Positions 49,805-62,897 of a stretch of DNA of 64,000 nt are shown piece after piece. Source of the stretch: Epinephelus fuscoguttatus (Eukaryota; Chordata; Actinopteri; Perciformes; Serranidae); contig NC_064760.1 in the NCBI RefSeq assembly GCF_011397635.1, forward strand, positions 30,496,856 through 30,560,855, in the 5' to 3' direction. The notes below the pieces were generated by a model. The model was not told where the DNA came from. It ran no database searches and saw only the letters and a program-made list of their open reading frames with translations. Each line of letters begins with the position of its first letter. Position 1 is the first letter of the stretch. Position numbers and translations under genes: made by a program.

Positions 49805-51724
49805 TTCTGCTTGCACCAATCGCTCCCCAGCATGTGGTGTTGTACGCTCACAAACTACACTTCCACAGCTAAAAGCATGTGACTGGCCTGAAATGGTCAA
49901 AAGCCTGTGTCTGTGACCTAGAGGAGGGAGAGAAGAAGACTACTAGGAGAAGATGAAGTGAATCATCACATAAAAAAGTTGTCTCTCTCTCTGTTTTTTT
50001 GCTCCACTCCTCTCTACCTCTCTGTGTTGCTGGCTCTTGGCTGTGGCCCAGAGGAATTCTCTGGTGGCCTCGGTAAATATAACATTTAGAATAACAGCGC
50101 CAGAGCCCCCGTGTGTGGACTTAACCCAGTTCCTGGTTCCTCGCTGCGTTGCCTGCGGCTCTAACGGGTAGAATAACAGGCCTTCATGTCTCTCCTGACC
50201 TAGGTAAGGGACCAGAGAGGAATAAGGGCTAATTTAGAGGGGCCAGAGATCTGGAGGGTTTCTGTCAAGCCTCTTTCCTGCCCACTGGGACACCACAAAA
50301 GGGTAACATTGATCTTCTAAAGAAGAGGCTCAATCTGGTCCTAAGGAGCATTTGGGGATACAAATCTTGGTGCTGTAAGCTGATAAGGAAAACCAGGGGT
50401 TGCTCAAATTAAACATCCTATACAGTAAGGTCTGATTAGAGGGCGACTGCTCTGGTAACCTGGTCTTACTTCTTAACCTGCAGCGGTCCAACACAAACTA
50501 ACAATCATCCAAAGTGCAAAATCTAAGACTTCTGTGGCTCAACATCACCGTAAAATAGCTCAACATTAAATCTCTCCCACGACACAGTATCATCCATTCA
50601 CTTAAATCACAGAGAAGCGGTCACCGTGGACAATAACAAGTTTAGGCACCTTGATGTGTGTGACTTTATATGCGAAAGGACTTCATTGAGCATCCTCTCT
50701 TTGCTGCAGTTCACTGATAGCTGACAGTTAGATGGAAAACCAACTCAAAGAGAATGTATAACATCTGACAGTTCAATTATTATTCGTGAACAAGAACAAA
50801 AAACGTCTCCTGAAGCTATGAACATGAATCTGTAATGTCACCAAGACGCAGCTCCTGAAGTTCGATTAACAATGAATGATAGTGATGAGATACTTTCTGC
50901 ATCACGTCAGAGTTGCACTAACACTTATGAAACAAAGAGTCTCCCGTTCGTTGCTGCCCAGACAGCGGCGCTTGATGACATCAGAGATCAGTCTTGGCTC
51001 TCTTATTTCTAGCTTTGTGAGAGACTTATCAATACATACAAGTGTGAAATAACTGTCCATATTCATAGTATTACATTTGCATCCTCTTTAGAGTGGATTT
51101 TCACTTGAAGAATGCACAAGTTTGTTGGCTTCGTGGCCATCATGCACTACAATTCATATGTGCCAGAACTGGACTTGAAACCTGTACAATTTGTATTTAA
51201 TCATCAAGTATCTATAATTATAATACACATTCCCACTTTGAAACAACAAATGGTGTATGTTACATATCTACAGACCGATGTGTGATGGGTGCAATACTGT
51301 GAAGAGAACAACAGACAGCACACCATATACTATGTCATCTATAGTATATCAGTATTGCATATTGTAACTATATTTATACATGTTTATATAAATATAGATA
51401 AGTATATTTCTATGTACATTTTGATACTTCAACATTGCATACAGAATAAAATAAATAATACAAATATAATCAAATCTTACAGTAAGTATGATTTGAGAAA
51501 TGCTATATTAGAGCCAAAATAGTCCTAACAGTTGAAATAATCATGATAATAACAATTATTACTCAATTTTAAAAAATCGTGGCCTACAGTCTGGCATAAC
51601 AGTACAAGCTACACCACAATTACCCTGCAAGTTTACCATGTGGGACTGCTGGAATGACTGGAGAGGGCGGAATAAGGACAGGAAAGGTCGGGGCTTGTTT
51701 CCTTCTGCTCAGTCTGTCTGGGAA

Positions 51725-51726
<2 letters not shown>

Positions 51727-51776
<50 letters not shown>

Positions 51777-51795
51777 CATGCGTGTGTGTGTGTGG
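51727..51795. repeat. (TG)n microsatellite in the stc2 3' UTR
   Basis: TG run 51727-51774 followed by GAGCATGC and a second TG run to about 51795. It begins 84 nt past the stc2 stop, so the mRNA would carry (CA)n. Confidence 0.95.
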
Positions 51796-51878
51796 AGAAG
51801 TGTGGAGTTGTGCATAAGTCTGCAAGTGTGGTTTTTAAACGTCGTAGGGGGTCAAAGGTCGGGACAGTCTCTGCGCTT

Positions 51879-53379
51879 TCACCTCCGGATATCGGTGGCT
51901 TCGGGGTCTTCCTGCTCGGCCACGACTCCGGCCTCTGGGCTCTGGCGGCGGGGTCCCTGACTGCGGTTGCGTGGGTGAGTGTTGAAGCCCGCCTTAGCGG
52001 GTTTGTCCTTTTCACCTTGCCGCGGGGGGCGAGGATGCTCAGGCTCAGGGTGGGAAGGCAAGGGGCGGCGGTGTTGTTCGACGGCGGTGCCGGCAGGAGA
52101 CGGGGCGAGGGAGGAGCAGAGGCTCAGGCTGTCGCACAGAGCCCCCCAGTTCTGCTCGCACTGTAGCCGGACACTCCGTGTCAACGCCTCCTTCACCTCC
52201 TCTCCGCAGCTTAGGAGAATATTCACCAGCTCCACATATGGACTGGGCAGAGAGAGGCAGATAACTCACATGAAGCTTGTGATTTCATGTTTGGAAGCAC
52301 AATACATCTAGGTCGAGGAAACGACAGGAATAAATGGGATGGTAGTATTACTATACATGGAAGAGGAGAACAAGCTTAAACTGGCAGAAGAGTCCAGGGA
52401 AGGTAAACATTCAGAGATGAAACAGAAGGGACAGGCTAGAGAAAAAATAAATCCAAACATGCTGTCCAGAGCAGCCACTCACCCTTTAGGGAAGAGATCT
52501 TGGAAATGGATCATCTCCACCATGACGGCCACATTCTCCTTCGCAGCAGAGCAAAGGTTGTGTTTGATGTAACACTCTCTCTGGAGCTGGAACACCATCT
52601 CTTTAATGGAAACACACTTCCGGCTGATGCAGCTGAACTTGTGCCGTAGCCCATGTGCCATACATTTCAGAGCATCCTTGATGAAGGACTTCCCCTGTGC
52701 ACACACAGAGACACAACTGTTAAGCAGTGAACTCTCAAGACAAAGTCCCTAGAAGTTGTTGAAACCTGAGAGTACGCACACCAGCCAAAGAAAACCATTT
52801 GGCTCATTTTACTATATTACTTACACCTAATAGTTTGGGAGATGTTATGCACCTGTTTCAGTCATGTTGGATTGTGTGTGTGTGTAGTTGCTTTGGAGCA
52901 AACTTTATATGAATGTGTAACTACATGCTTCTAATACAGAATGGGGTGATGAAAGTCTGCATGAATAGCAGTAAACTGTGCCATTCTTCTGCTGAAATCT
53001 TCTGGATTTGCCTGCCAAAGATTCCTAGAATGTGACCCTATAGACATGTTAAGACCTCAGTCAGGCCTGGCTTGGCAGGGCTTCAGCCTCTGCTATGTAT
53101 GAAAAGGGAGCTAACTAGGCGTCTGGCCAACTGGCTCATGACCCTTGGTCCTAACTGTACATGCACCAGTCCACTCAGAGGGAAGTGAACTTCCCAAGAG
53201 AGGAAAAGAGATTATGAGATCAGTGTCTGTAAGATCGCACTTCGAGGAAAAGTGATATGTTTTGAGGTATGTAGGGGGAAAAAAGCACAAGTAAACAAAT
53301 CTGTCTGTGAATGACGAGTGTGGAGCAGCAAACCGGTGAAAAGGAAAAGGAATGTTGCCTCTGGTTATATCATTTTTTT

Positions 53380-53437
<58 letters not shown>

Positions 53438-54993
53438 ACACACAGAATAGTTTAGTACCTGAGAGTCAAATTTGCCAGCGTTGTGCAGGAACGTCATGCA
53501 GATTTCCTGTAGCCCTCGTATCTCGCAGGAGTTATTCTCAAAGCACTCAAACACACCACAGCCGACATCCCCTGCACTCACCAGGCAGTGCTGGATCTCA
53601 GCTGGAAAGAGAGAACAGGTTAGGGGGAGGGACCTTATCATCTGTTCACAGCAGACACAGCAGCAGATTGTTACAGGCGTGTTGGCAATGAAGACCATAC
53701 GGCTTGGAGGCACAACTCCACTTCAGCACTTGAGATTGCTGCACTAATCACAAAGCTGATGTGGCGTATAACTATTTCCACAGACACAGGCGGTCGCTCG
53801 TGTGTTCATGACCTAGAGTCTGAGAGAGAAAGGGGAGGAGGGGAGGGGGGAAGTCTAATTTCCCAAGCTGAGGGGTTCCTGCGGAGGAACACTTGGTGAC
53901 AGATATTACTGTGTCATTCTGCACCACAATCCATCTGCACTGCCTAGCATTGAGATGGGATGGTGCATTGCAGATACAGCCTTGACTACTTGTGGAGGAA
54001 ACACAAATGCAGTCATTCCTATTGTCTGTCAACTAAATGTGCATCAACAAGTCTCTCATTACTGCATTCAAAGATGAACTGAGACTGCATACTAAAACAT
54101 TAAATAAAAGGTGCATCATTAGCAACATGAGGGGGCACAACAGCAGCAATGCAGGCAAAAAAACTTGGGAAATATGTAAGTATATGTCATGTGAATACAT
54201 AATGCCAGCTCCTGCACCCCACTGGCTGGCTCTCAAGTGCCATTTTCTCTTTACTGTGGCCATGAAAGACAGGAATAAAACAGATGTTTGAGGACAGAAA
54301 TTACAATGTGAAAGTGAAGGTCTCTCTTTTAACCCCAAATTGCTGTGTATTATGAGACATCTGACTACCAGCAGGGAACCTGTCACAGAAACTGCTGCTT
54401 ACCCTATGTGACATCGTCGGGAGTGTTTTACTCTATGGCAAATTGCAGGTTAGGTTGGGAGCCAACAGGCCGTACACAGTTTGGCTATGAAAACCCCAAC
54501 TGTTGACTTAAGTAAAAACATAATTACACGCGTGGTTTGTCTCGAAGCTGATAACTGATGGGCGTAAGAGAATTTTTTTTTCCCTCCTTACTCGGAAGTG
54601 CGCGCCAGCTGCGTAAAGAGGACAGCAAATAGAGGATTAAATGTGACTTATTCGAAATCACGCTTGTCAACAAAGAGCCTCTGTTGGGGGGGCAGTAGTA
54701 GGGGGAAGGGGACGAGCTGCTGCGGGGTTGGTAGGCACTGAGTTGAACTTTAGTGCGCAGGAAAAGTGAGCCGCTGTCAGCAGTGCTTGTTTTGGCATCA
54801 CGGGAATGTGCTTGGATCGTACGAGCTTGGCCGCAACGTGCATTGAATTACACAGTGGTGTTACCAGGGTCTCTGCTATAAAACCTGCATTGGAGTTTGT
54901 CCCTAATTTTTCACTATGGAGGCAAGATAACAATTATGCTGTAATATTTGACACTGGTTCACATGGTGGGGCGCAAGTCATGCTGTGTATGAG

Positions 54994-55033
<40 letters not shown>

Positions 55034-55818
55034 TAAATCAGCCACTATATACGACGAGTTTGAGAGAGAAGGCAGCAGCCCAACGTGATGTTAGTGCTTT
55101 GTGTTAATTAGCCAAGACGCGCTCTCTTTTAGTGGTATTTAAGCAATGCTTCCCCCAGAGGATTTGTCCAAGAAATCAACTCCCGCTCGCCTTCAGCGCT
55201 GACCAACAATCATTACTGCTCCACTAACCTGCTTGAACACATCACCCAGCATTCATTTGAACACACAGCCTGCACAACACATGCAAAACCCACATTTCTC
55301 CAGAAAACCACTGAAAACGTTACCTACGACGCGCGCACACACGGACACCAGCGACGCACGCACACCTAGATGCGCTGCCGTATACATTACCTATTACCTT
55401 GCGCCTTTCTATTAATAGTTTACTAACATATTGGATTTCTGTCTGAGAGTATTTACAAGATATCGTCTTCCTGGGTAATCGAAAAGGGTCACTCGTGTGC
55501 ACCGTAGCGCCGGGATTTAAGTTAAAAGCAGCGGATTGCTCAAATCGCCCGGACTCGTCCCCCCAGCATGGTTTAATTTGCAGCCACAGAAACACGTGTA
55601 CGGACAAACCCCACGGAGATGTGCGAACAGTTGCACCAACCAAGAATCTCCACATTTCTGATCTCCTCTGACACTTTACCTGTATTCTGCAGGGAGAGGC
55701 GTCCTTTCTGGCTCGCAGGCTTCTCCGGGAGGCTGTCATGGATATCAGTATTATCCGATCCCACCACTTGCTCCAGCACTGACAAAACCAGCAGCGCCAC
55801 GGCCAGTTTGACCAACAT
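51879..55818 (-). CDS. stc2: Stanniocalcin-2 precursor
   Basis: Four coding exons, 55818-55680, 53601-53459, 52694-52483 and 52242-51879, give 285 aa (human about 302). Junction phases agree (ACAG|GTAAAG with CCAG|CT; CTCAG|GTACTA; AAAGG|GTGAGT with CCCAG|T). A hydrophobic signal peptide occupies about residues 1-20 (KLAVALLVLSVLEQVVG). The body has the stanniocalcin Cys pattern (C52, C61, C66, C72 and more) and a conserved N-glycosylation sequon N69-N-S in FECFENNSCEIRG. The C-terminus ends TDIRR, like the STC2-specific end SDIRR, so this is not STC1. It is a secreted dimeric glycoprotein; STC2 is known to inhibit pappalysins (PAPP-A) and affects Ca/phosphate balance and growth. The hydrophilic C-terminal tail is shorter than in human and poorer in His. 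The ATG chosen has G at -3; the frame stays open upstream but has no ATG there. Confidence 0.96.
53384..53444. repeat. (CA)n microsatellite next to the stc2 exon 2 donor
   Basis: CA run of about 30 units with one CATA interruption. In the stc2 pre-mRNA it is a (UG)n tract that starts about 15 nt past the exon 2 5' splice site (GTACTAAACTATTC then UGUG...). Confidence 0.95.
54994..55031. repeat. (CA)n microsatellite in stc2 intron 1
   Basis: Uninterrupted CA tract of about 19 units; (UG)n in the stc2 pre-mRNA. Confidence 0.95.
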
Positions 55819-55863
55819 TGCGTCTCCGACAGTGTGCTCCGATTTCCAGCAAAGATCCCGGCA

Positions 55864-55896
55864 GTGTGTGTATGTGTGTGTGTGTATGTGTGTGTG
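55864..55896. repeat. (TG)n tract in the stc2 5' leader
   Basis: TG repeats with two TATG interruptions, 46-78 nt upstream of the stc2 ATG. In the mRNA leader this would be a CA-rich, probably unstructured segment. Confidence 0.9.
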
Positions 55897-56149
55897 AGGG
55901 TTCACCTTGGATCAGTGATCAGCGCAGCTGCGGCTTGGTGTCTTATGGGGGCAGCTGTGGGACTGAATGCATGAGCTGGAAGGGATGCTGCCTATATTTC
56001 TCAGAGCCCCGGGTGTCAATTTGGATGAAGGAGTTAAGCAGGTGTTGTCGGTTGGGGCTTCACAACCAATCAGAGACGCAGACATCCACGTCCAAGGTTT
56101 TAGGGGAGTGTCCAGTGAAAGTCCCCTTTTTGCAATAAAACAGGCGCTG

Positions 56150-57856
56150 TAAAGCCATATTCATGAGTGAGTTGATTGTGACAGCTCAGGGATGATCAAG
56201 CAGTGTTTCACAAACCAAATCTGCAAAAGTCACTAATGCCCAATATAACACATAAACCTCCATAAAGACACAGTGATAATCTGTGAGCAGCTTAAATGAT
56301 CTGCCTATACTGCAAGATAACCAGATAGCCTGTTGTAGGGACAGTGCAGCAGCTAAAAGTCAATAGAAAGTCTGTTTTTTGTCATAAAACTGGAGCACTT
56401 ATTTAGGCTACAAGGCTGCGGGAGGATCAAGACATACCAGGCTTGCCAACAAACTGGAGTAAATTGAAGCACATGATGTCCAAGCACTCTGCATAAAATA
56501 GGCTTAGCTTGTGGCTCTACAACCCACTAAGTCATTAATGCCAGGTAGTAAATAAATTCACTGCAGCTTCAAAGATGTCTGTAGCCGCTCTCAGAAAGTA
56601 GGTGAAAAGTCTGCAACAACAGAAACACTCAATGAAAATGAATTATACCGTATAATCTTGCAATCAATGTCCTAATAATAATTGCACACAAACAACAGGA
56701 TGTCAGAACTTTATATGATAGTCCATACTGATTTTGAGATCATGCTATAATTACTGCATACTTACAAGTGAAAGCTCCTATAAATAAAACGTCCTTAACT
56801 AACTTTTTTTAATAGGGAAGTGAATATGAAGGCGTCTGTTACACAATGCCCAGTTTAGTCTGTGACAATGAGGTCTGCTAACCACTACTACAGGGAGTGA
56901 TCTAAGAATAGAGGACCAACATTGGCAGGGTTGCACATTTGGAGACCTTAGAGGAATCTTTTTCAAGAGCAACACTTGAGGATGCCATGTGGAATAACTG
57001 CAAGCAGACTGAGCCTGCAGTCAGAACATAAAGTCTCTGTCTTCGAAATGTTTCCAGTGACTTAATGGTGTTACTACTTTCAGGTAAAGGCCTCTATAGG
57101 AGCCAGCGGTGTAACGCGAGCCAGCATGTCGCCGTGTTGCTCGTCATGCCAGAGGGCCATTGCAGGACAGGAAATTGTACCCGTGGAAGGAAACGGCTAT
57201 CAGGGTGCATGGGTGCGTGACGGCACTTGGGTCCAAAGCCTCTAGGGGGCCTGGTGATGCTTATTGCTCCTTCCTTTTGTTAATCACATCGCGCTAGAGC
57301 AACCTTGACATAATAAACTTCCAGGCAATCACAGGTCTAACCACTGACTGTATATAAAGAACGACAGCATGTCTCCACCTCCTACGATTGTACAAAAAAG
57401 TAGCCAAAATATTTCGGATACTACCAATGTCATCTTGTGCTGGTTACGTCACTGGAGCCAGAGTTCCTGCCCATCCACCTGTCTGACCAATCGCAAGCAG
57501 CGCCATTGATCATGATGTCAGCCCCATTTTTATAGCATCAAATAACAAATAAAAGTCAAACTTGTCAGGAAAATGAACACTTGAATATACATGAGCTTGA
57601 TAAGAACTACCTAAAGTGACAGAAACCATCTTCTTTAGTTTGGCCGTGTCCCATCAGCTAACATTTATGAGATGTATCGAAGCAAGTCACCCAAGCGATT
57701 TCAATGTTTTGGCTTCACATCTGGGCAGCTGTCATGTCATTCATCTTCATTATACAACGTATGGGCTTAATGCATACAGATAGATGCAGGTACAACAACG
57801 ACCCTTCACCTTTGCTTTTTAATGCAGAACCAAACAACTATGGCATAATGCCGCCC
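56150..57856. other. Intergenic region upstream of stc2
   Basis: No gene or clear repeat recognised. The segment 57110-57260 is GC-richer than its surroundings but has no conserved motif I can name. NKX2-5, a further 5q35 neighbour in human, was not seen. Confidence 0.5.
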
Positions 57857-58390
57857 CACTCAACACATTCTCACTCTGACTTTGTCACACATTGATGTTT
57901 GGTCATGGACTTCCCATGTCCACATACTGTATGACGTGCAAGGTACCCTGGGCGCGTTGGTTGTTGACGTGCTGAGACACTGTGTCAAATTCTATCTGTT
58001 AATTGTCTTCTTTCAAAATAAAGGCCCCATGTTGATACAACACTGCAAACATTTTTTTCCCCTTCAACAACAAAAGGAAGTGGTTAGGTTTAGGAAAAAA
58101 AACAGGGTTTGGCTTTAGAATCTTACAGGATGCAAACACCACTCTCTCAGGTGAAGGTCAGTGTTTGTTGGACGCTGCTCCCACCCACCCTGTTCGGACT
58201 TTCGCTGCCTTAACTTTCGTTCTTGTCCGGCCACAATTCCCCCTGATGCCACTGGGCGCCATTAAATTATAACGGCAACCTGCCGCGTATTATGCCAACG
58301 TTAAAGGACGCCCTTTTTGTTGGTTTCTGACACCGCAAGTCGCTGCCCAAGCGCCGGATGTCAACGATTTTGGAGTGAGACTGGGCTCCC
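57857..58390 (-). repeat. Dispersed noncoding repeat (family C), copy 2
   Basis: It is the reverse complement of 5745-6350 over most of its length, including the TCAGAGTGAGAATGTGTTG end and the GTTGACATCCGGCGCTTGGG segment. It has diverged by many substitutions and small indels. No coding capacity recognised. Confidence 0.7.
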
Positions 58391-59133
58391 CCGCTTAGTG
58401 AGCTTAGAAAGCATCCCTGCATTGCAAAAGAGCCATGATGGGCATGATGTGTAGCAGAGCAGCGTCGATCTCTAGTGTGACATCTAACATATGTGTTGGG
58501 CAGCACTTTCTAGACAGTAAGAATAGCCTAAAATGACAATAGCAACCATTTACCGTCCTTGTTATGTGGCGGTTAAGCTTGTTCTCTGCTCTGAGGATAA
58601 AGAGCTCCTGGACCTCTGAGTTAGCTGCTAACTGCTGCTAGCTGCTTTTTCAATCGTCCGATGTTGGTTTGCACACATAACACATCATCAAAATGTCACA
58701 CCTGTCTCATTCTGCTGGTTGTACCTTTTACACAGTCAGTGATTTGGTGTTGTTTCGATCTCTTCTGCTACTTAAAAACAAGACAACTCTGCCCCCACGT
58801 TCCACAATCGTACCTTTTATAAAGAACATTGAGGCAGAATTTATTGCCCCTCTGAACAGGCAGTGTAAAATGGGCTGTAGAGACGACATGCAAACTTTGA
58901 AAATCCAAGCCAGTGGCTTTCTTATCTCTGGTGGTTTATTGTTAAAACTCTCAGATTTGACCAAACTTCAACTTCCATCATAGTGTGGCTGCAGTGATGA
59001 GGAGCGATGATGTGGTTTAGTGTCTGCGTGTGATTAGGTGGCTGTGGGGACCCAGCTACAACTCAGACCCTGAGACAAATACCATACGCCACTGCTCAGG
59101 CGCCCCATAAACGAACATGGGGAAACGATTGGC

Positions 59134-59138
<5 letters not shown>

Positions 59139-59172
<34 letters not shown>
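59139..59172. repeat. (TG)n microsatellite
   Basis: Uninterrupted TG tract of 17 units. Confidence 0.95.
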
Positions 59173-59177
<5 letters not shown>

Positions 59178-62100
59178 CAGACAGAGGACGAGGCAGACAA
59201 ACAGGCATCTGATTGTGGCCGGCCAAATTTCATAGATCTGTGACTTTGAAATGTGTTTATCATAACATTTCATTTATTTTCATAAAATCCTTTTCATGGG
59301 AAGCTCTGGCTCTGTCTGCTGGAAAAAAACTTTAAGACCCAGGCTATATTTAGACCATCAATGAAATTAGCCTAGAGCAGGAATTGGACTCCTGCTCTAA
59401 CCTAACCAAAATGACGATCACTTATAGCTCTAAATATAGATAATTATTATCTTCAGACTGCAGTATCTATCGGTTTAATTGAGGTTTTGAGTCAGTGGAA
59501 TGAATTTTGGAGAAGTCACCACAGCTGAGAAATGGGAGGTATTTTGGCCAGGAGATGGTGCAGCGTAGAAAACCTCAACATTTCAATATTCCCATTATAT
59601 TCTTATGGTGGATGTGGTGGACTTTGTCTGCCATGAATTTATGATGATCTTGTCTTACTTTTGTCTTCTATCCTCATGATGTTACACTGATGCAAAGATT
59701 AGAGCTGATATTAGTAATCTAAATTTAATACAGCATCATTATAGACTTTGTTCTCCTCAATAAAAAAAAGAAGTTGTTCCAGTCTGTGTGCCACAAATTG
59801 GCTTAAGCTTGACGAGCACAGAACGGAAATTGCAATGCAGCAGTATTTTCAAAGTCCACTGGATTTCCAGCAGGCTCACACAGGAGGGTGTAGCGCACCG
59901 TGGCGCGCGTCTTGAGATGGGCTTGGAGCGTTTCCAGCTGTGCCTATACCACAAACTGGAATCTCCTGCTCAATTCACGTCTGTTAAAAGCTGCCCACGC
60001 TGTGAACACACCCTCGATTTGGCCCAATCAGTGTGCTGCAGTGGACCACAGGCTTGTAATGGAGTGCGTCACCGCTGCCTACTGGTGCTGCATTCAAGTC
60101 ATATGGGAAAAACTGCTGGAGGTCCTCAAACCAAGACTAACGACCTGGAGGTTATTATAGTTATTTAGAGACTTAAATATTCCCGTGATTAGTATTTTCT
60201 TCTAGCACTTAAAGCACTTAGCAGACATTGGTGAGTTAACAGCAGACCAGACACCAATAAAGAAATGATTTAATTCTCTGTATAAACCTTTACGTAGCAT
60301 GTTTGACAGAAAAAAATCACTCAAGGTCCACTTACTAGCTTTTTACAGAGCTTTTAACCACATCCCCACATCCCACATCACTTCCTCAGCAGATGGAGAA
60401 AGCTCAGTGACTTAAATCTGGTATCTCTCAACATACCTCCATAATAACGGAGCAATCTGCTGAGGTACAGCTGATGAGTGTCTTTTTTGTCGAGCTACTG
60501 CTTTAAAGATCGGAATGAATGCTTCATAGTTATCATATTTTACTTTGTTTACAGCATTTAAAAATAGCCAGTAAAGGTAACCTGTGGACTGATAGTAGTG
60601 CCATTCAAACTTTAAAGAAAAATCAGTTTTGCACATGTTGTATGAGGAAGGAAACCTATTCAACACATTTGTTAGAGCTCAGGGATACACACAGTTGCCC
60701 CTTTTACACTGACTTGTCAGGGTAGGAATTTAACGCTATTATGTTGCCTCGCCGTCCTGCATAAAAGGTACAATCATGGAATTGGGGGACAGAGTTGTCC
60801 CTGAGGTATTAACATCGCAGACACAATGTCAGTATTAAAGGGACAGACGGCAGGACAGGATCATTAGCAGTACTGACATATTGATGACGTGTTATGTGTG
60901 CGACCAGTGGCGGTAGAATATAATGTAGCTAATGGCAGTTAGCAGCCAACTCAAAGAAGAAGAAGAATGACGGCCGAATGCGAAGGTAAAGGCCATGTTA
61001 ATGCCATTGTTATTAACATGAGATGGTAGATGTCACACTAGAGGCCTTCGCTGTCATATTTCATGTCACGCCTGTCGTGTCTCTCTCGCTTCCGTGATCC
61101 CGGCATGCTGTCTGAAGTCACACACTGGAGCAGCATGATACTGCTGTTGTTTGGTTCTGTGTAAAAATACAAAGGCCACATACAGAAGAGACGTCGTGGA
61201 GGCCCTATAGCGTGATTTCTTTTTATAAGGGCTAATGCTTTTTTAGTCAACAACACTAAATGAGAACATAAATCTGACTGTTCTCAGGGCAACTTTAAAG
61301 GTACACTACTCAGGATTGATTTGTAAACACACACCAGCAAAAATGAAAGTAAAAGCACCGTGTCTCTTGGATACCTGCTGCTTACGGTCTGGCACCTGGT
61401 TGCTACCTTTTTATATAGCCCCTACCTCACCAGAGCACTGTGGGGGTACATGCCCATAAACATCCTGAGGACATAAAATAAGAGGAAAATAAGAAAATAC
61501 AGAGTCTCTGAAGAAAAATACACATCCACACACTGAGAGTGTTTCATAAGTGATGACTGAGGGGGATTACCGCTGTATGTGTCAGTCTATACATTGTTTT
61601 TTTTGTTGGGTTTTTTTTTGTTAAGGAAAATCCTGCATAGTATCTTCAAGGTTGGGAGCTAAGAGTTGTCTAGCAGGTTTAACCACCAAATGAATGATAC
61701 TGTTAAATAATGTACCACAGGAAAACTTCAAGGAACTGCTGAAAGGTAGAGAAAAGTGGTGCTCTAAGTGCCATTCATATTTCCTACTTTACTTGAATGC
61801 AACACAACATGCCAAACATTGGCACTAGCAACAAGAACATTCAGTGGTTTGACTGCCCAAAAATGAATGAACATCATGATTTAAAACTTTGTTCACAAAG
61901 TTTAAAATAATCACATTTTCCAGAACAGCTGGCAACGAATGAGCAGGCAACGGTAGATTTTGAAACACATGTAGAGATGAATATAATTAAAAGCAGCTAC
62001 AAATAGTTTTTAACTGGTTCTGAAACAGTCTTAATTTAATACTAATGTCACTGTATGACCCACATAAGAAAAGGACAAGCTCAGTGAGAAGACTGGCTAT

Positions 62101-62525
62101 TTCTATGCAGATTTTCTTAATGACTTTCATCAGGTCCGATTCCCCGTGAAAATAGATGAAAGAATTTACGGAGGACCAAAGACGCCTATGTTACCAATGT
62201 CCAAGGCAAAGTTTGCAGTAAGTAGTACTTGAGCCAATTAAAGGAAGCACAAGATTTCTTTTAGAGAATTTATTCTTTATGTTATATTTTGTGGTTATAG
62301 CTGATGCTGGGCCAGGTTCAGCTAAGAGGAAGAGAAAAGAATTATCCAAAATGAATAGATAAATAAAAACTAAAAGGACAATGATCGAGCGCTGTAAAAA
62401 CACGAGTTGTCTTTGGTCTGTCATTAAACAGATGGAGAAAATTGCAGGATTCAAAACCAATCCTGAACTGGCCCACTTCCTCATAGACAAGAATGTAATA
62501 TGTCTATTTCATCAACCCAATCACC
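59173..62525. other. Intergenic stretch with a MITE-like segment
   Basis: No gene recognised. From about 60697 the sequence begins GCCCCTTTTACACTGACTTG, resembling the element end at 17879, and continues about 250 bp to the GAAGAAGAAGAA tract near 60955; this is a probable non-autonomous DNA element. Confidence 0.4.
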
Positions 62526-62587
62526 AGAAGAGAAGAAGAAGAAGAAGAAGAAGAAGAAGAAGAAGAAGAAGAAGAAGAAGAAGAAGA
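62526..62587. repeat. (GAA)n microsatellite
   Basis: About 20 GAA units directly adjoining the 3' tail of a SINE. On the minus strand it is (TTC)n following the SINE tail TAATAAAGTAAAT. Confidence 0.95.
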
Positions 62588-62897
62588 TTTACTTTATTAA
62601 TCCTTAAAGGGAAATTGAATTTTTTCACTCTGTTGTCATACACACACACATGCACAAACAGGACATATACATGCATTAAATGGAGAGATTTCAGAGCAAG
62701 GGAGCTGCCTTGGACAGGTGCCCCGAGCAGCTGGGGGTTCAGTGCCTTGCTCAAGGGCACCTCAGCAGTGTTCAGGCGGTGAACTGGCACCTCCCAGCAA
62801 CCAGTCCATATTTCATACTTGGATGAGATGGGGACTTGGGCTGGTGACCCTCTGGTTCCTAACCCAAATCCCTATGGACTGAGCTACCACCACCCCA
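62588..62897 (-). mobile_element. tRNA-derived SINE (family B), copy 2
   Basis: The head GGGGTGGTGGTAGCTCAGTC (minus strand), the body block TGCCCTTGAGCAAGGCACTG and the tail match the copy at 23455-23806. The B box has decayed. The (GAA)n tract starts exactly at its 3' end. Confidence 0.75.

Noticed and set aside
51654..52166. 170-codon plus-strand frame
   Set aside because: Antisense shadow of stc2 exon 4 combined with translation of a (TG)n repeat; no family resemblance.
53111..53713. 200-codon minus-strand frame treated as one protein
   Set aside because: Only 53459-53601 is real (stc2 exon 2). The rest is intron, including the translated UG repeat.
62381..62782. 133-codon frame with a long Arg run
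   Set aside because: Translation of the (GAA)n microsatellite and a SINE in the wrong sense.
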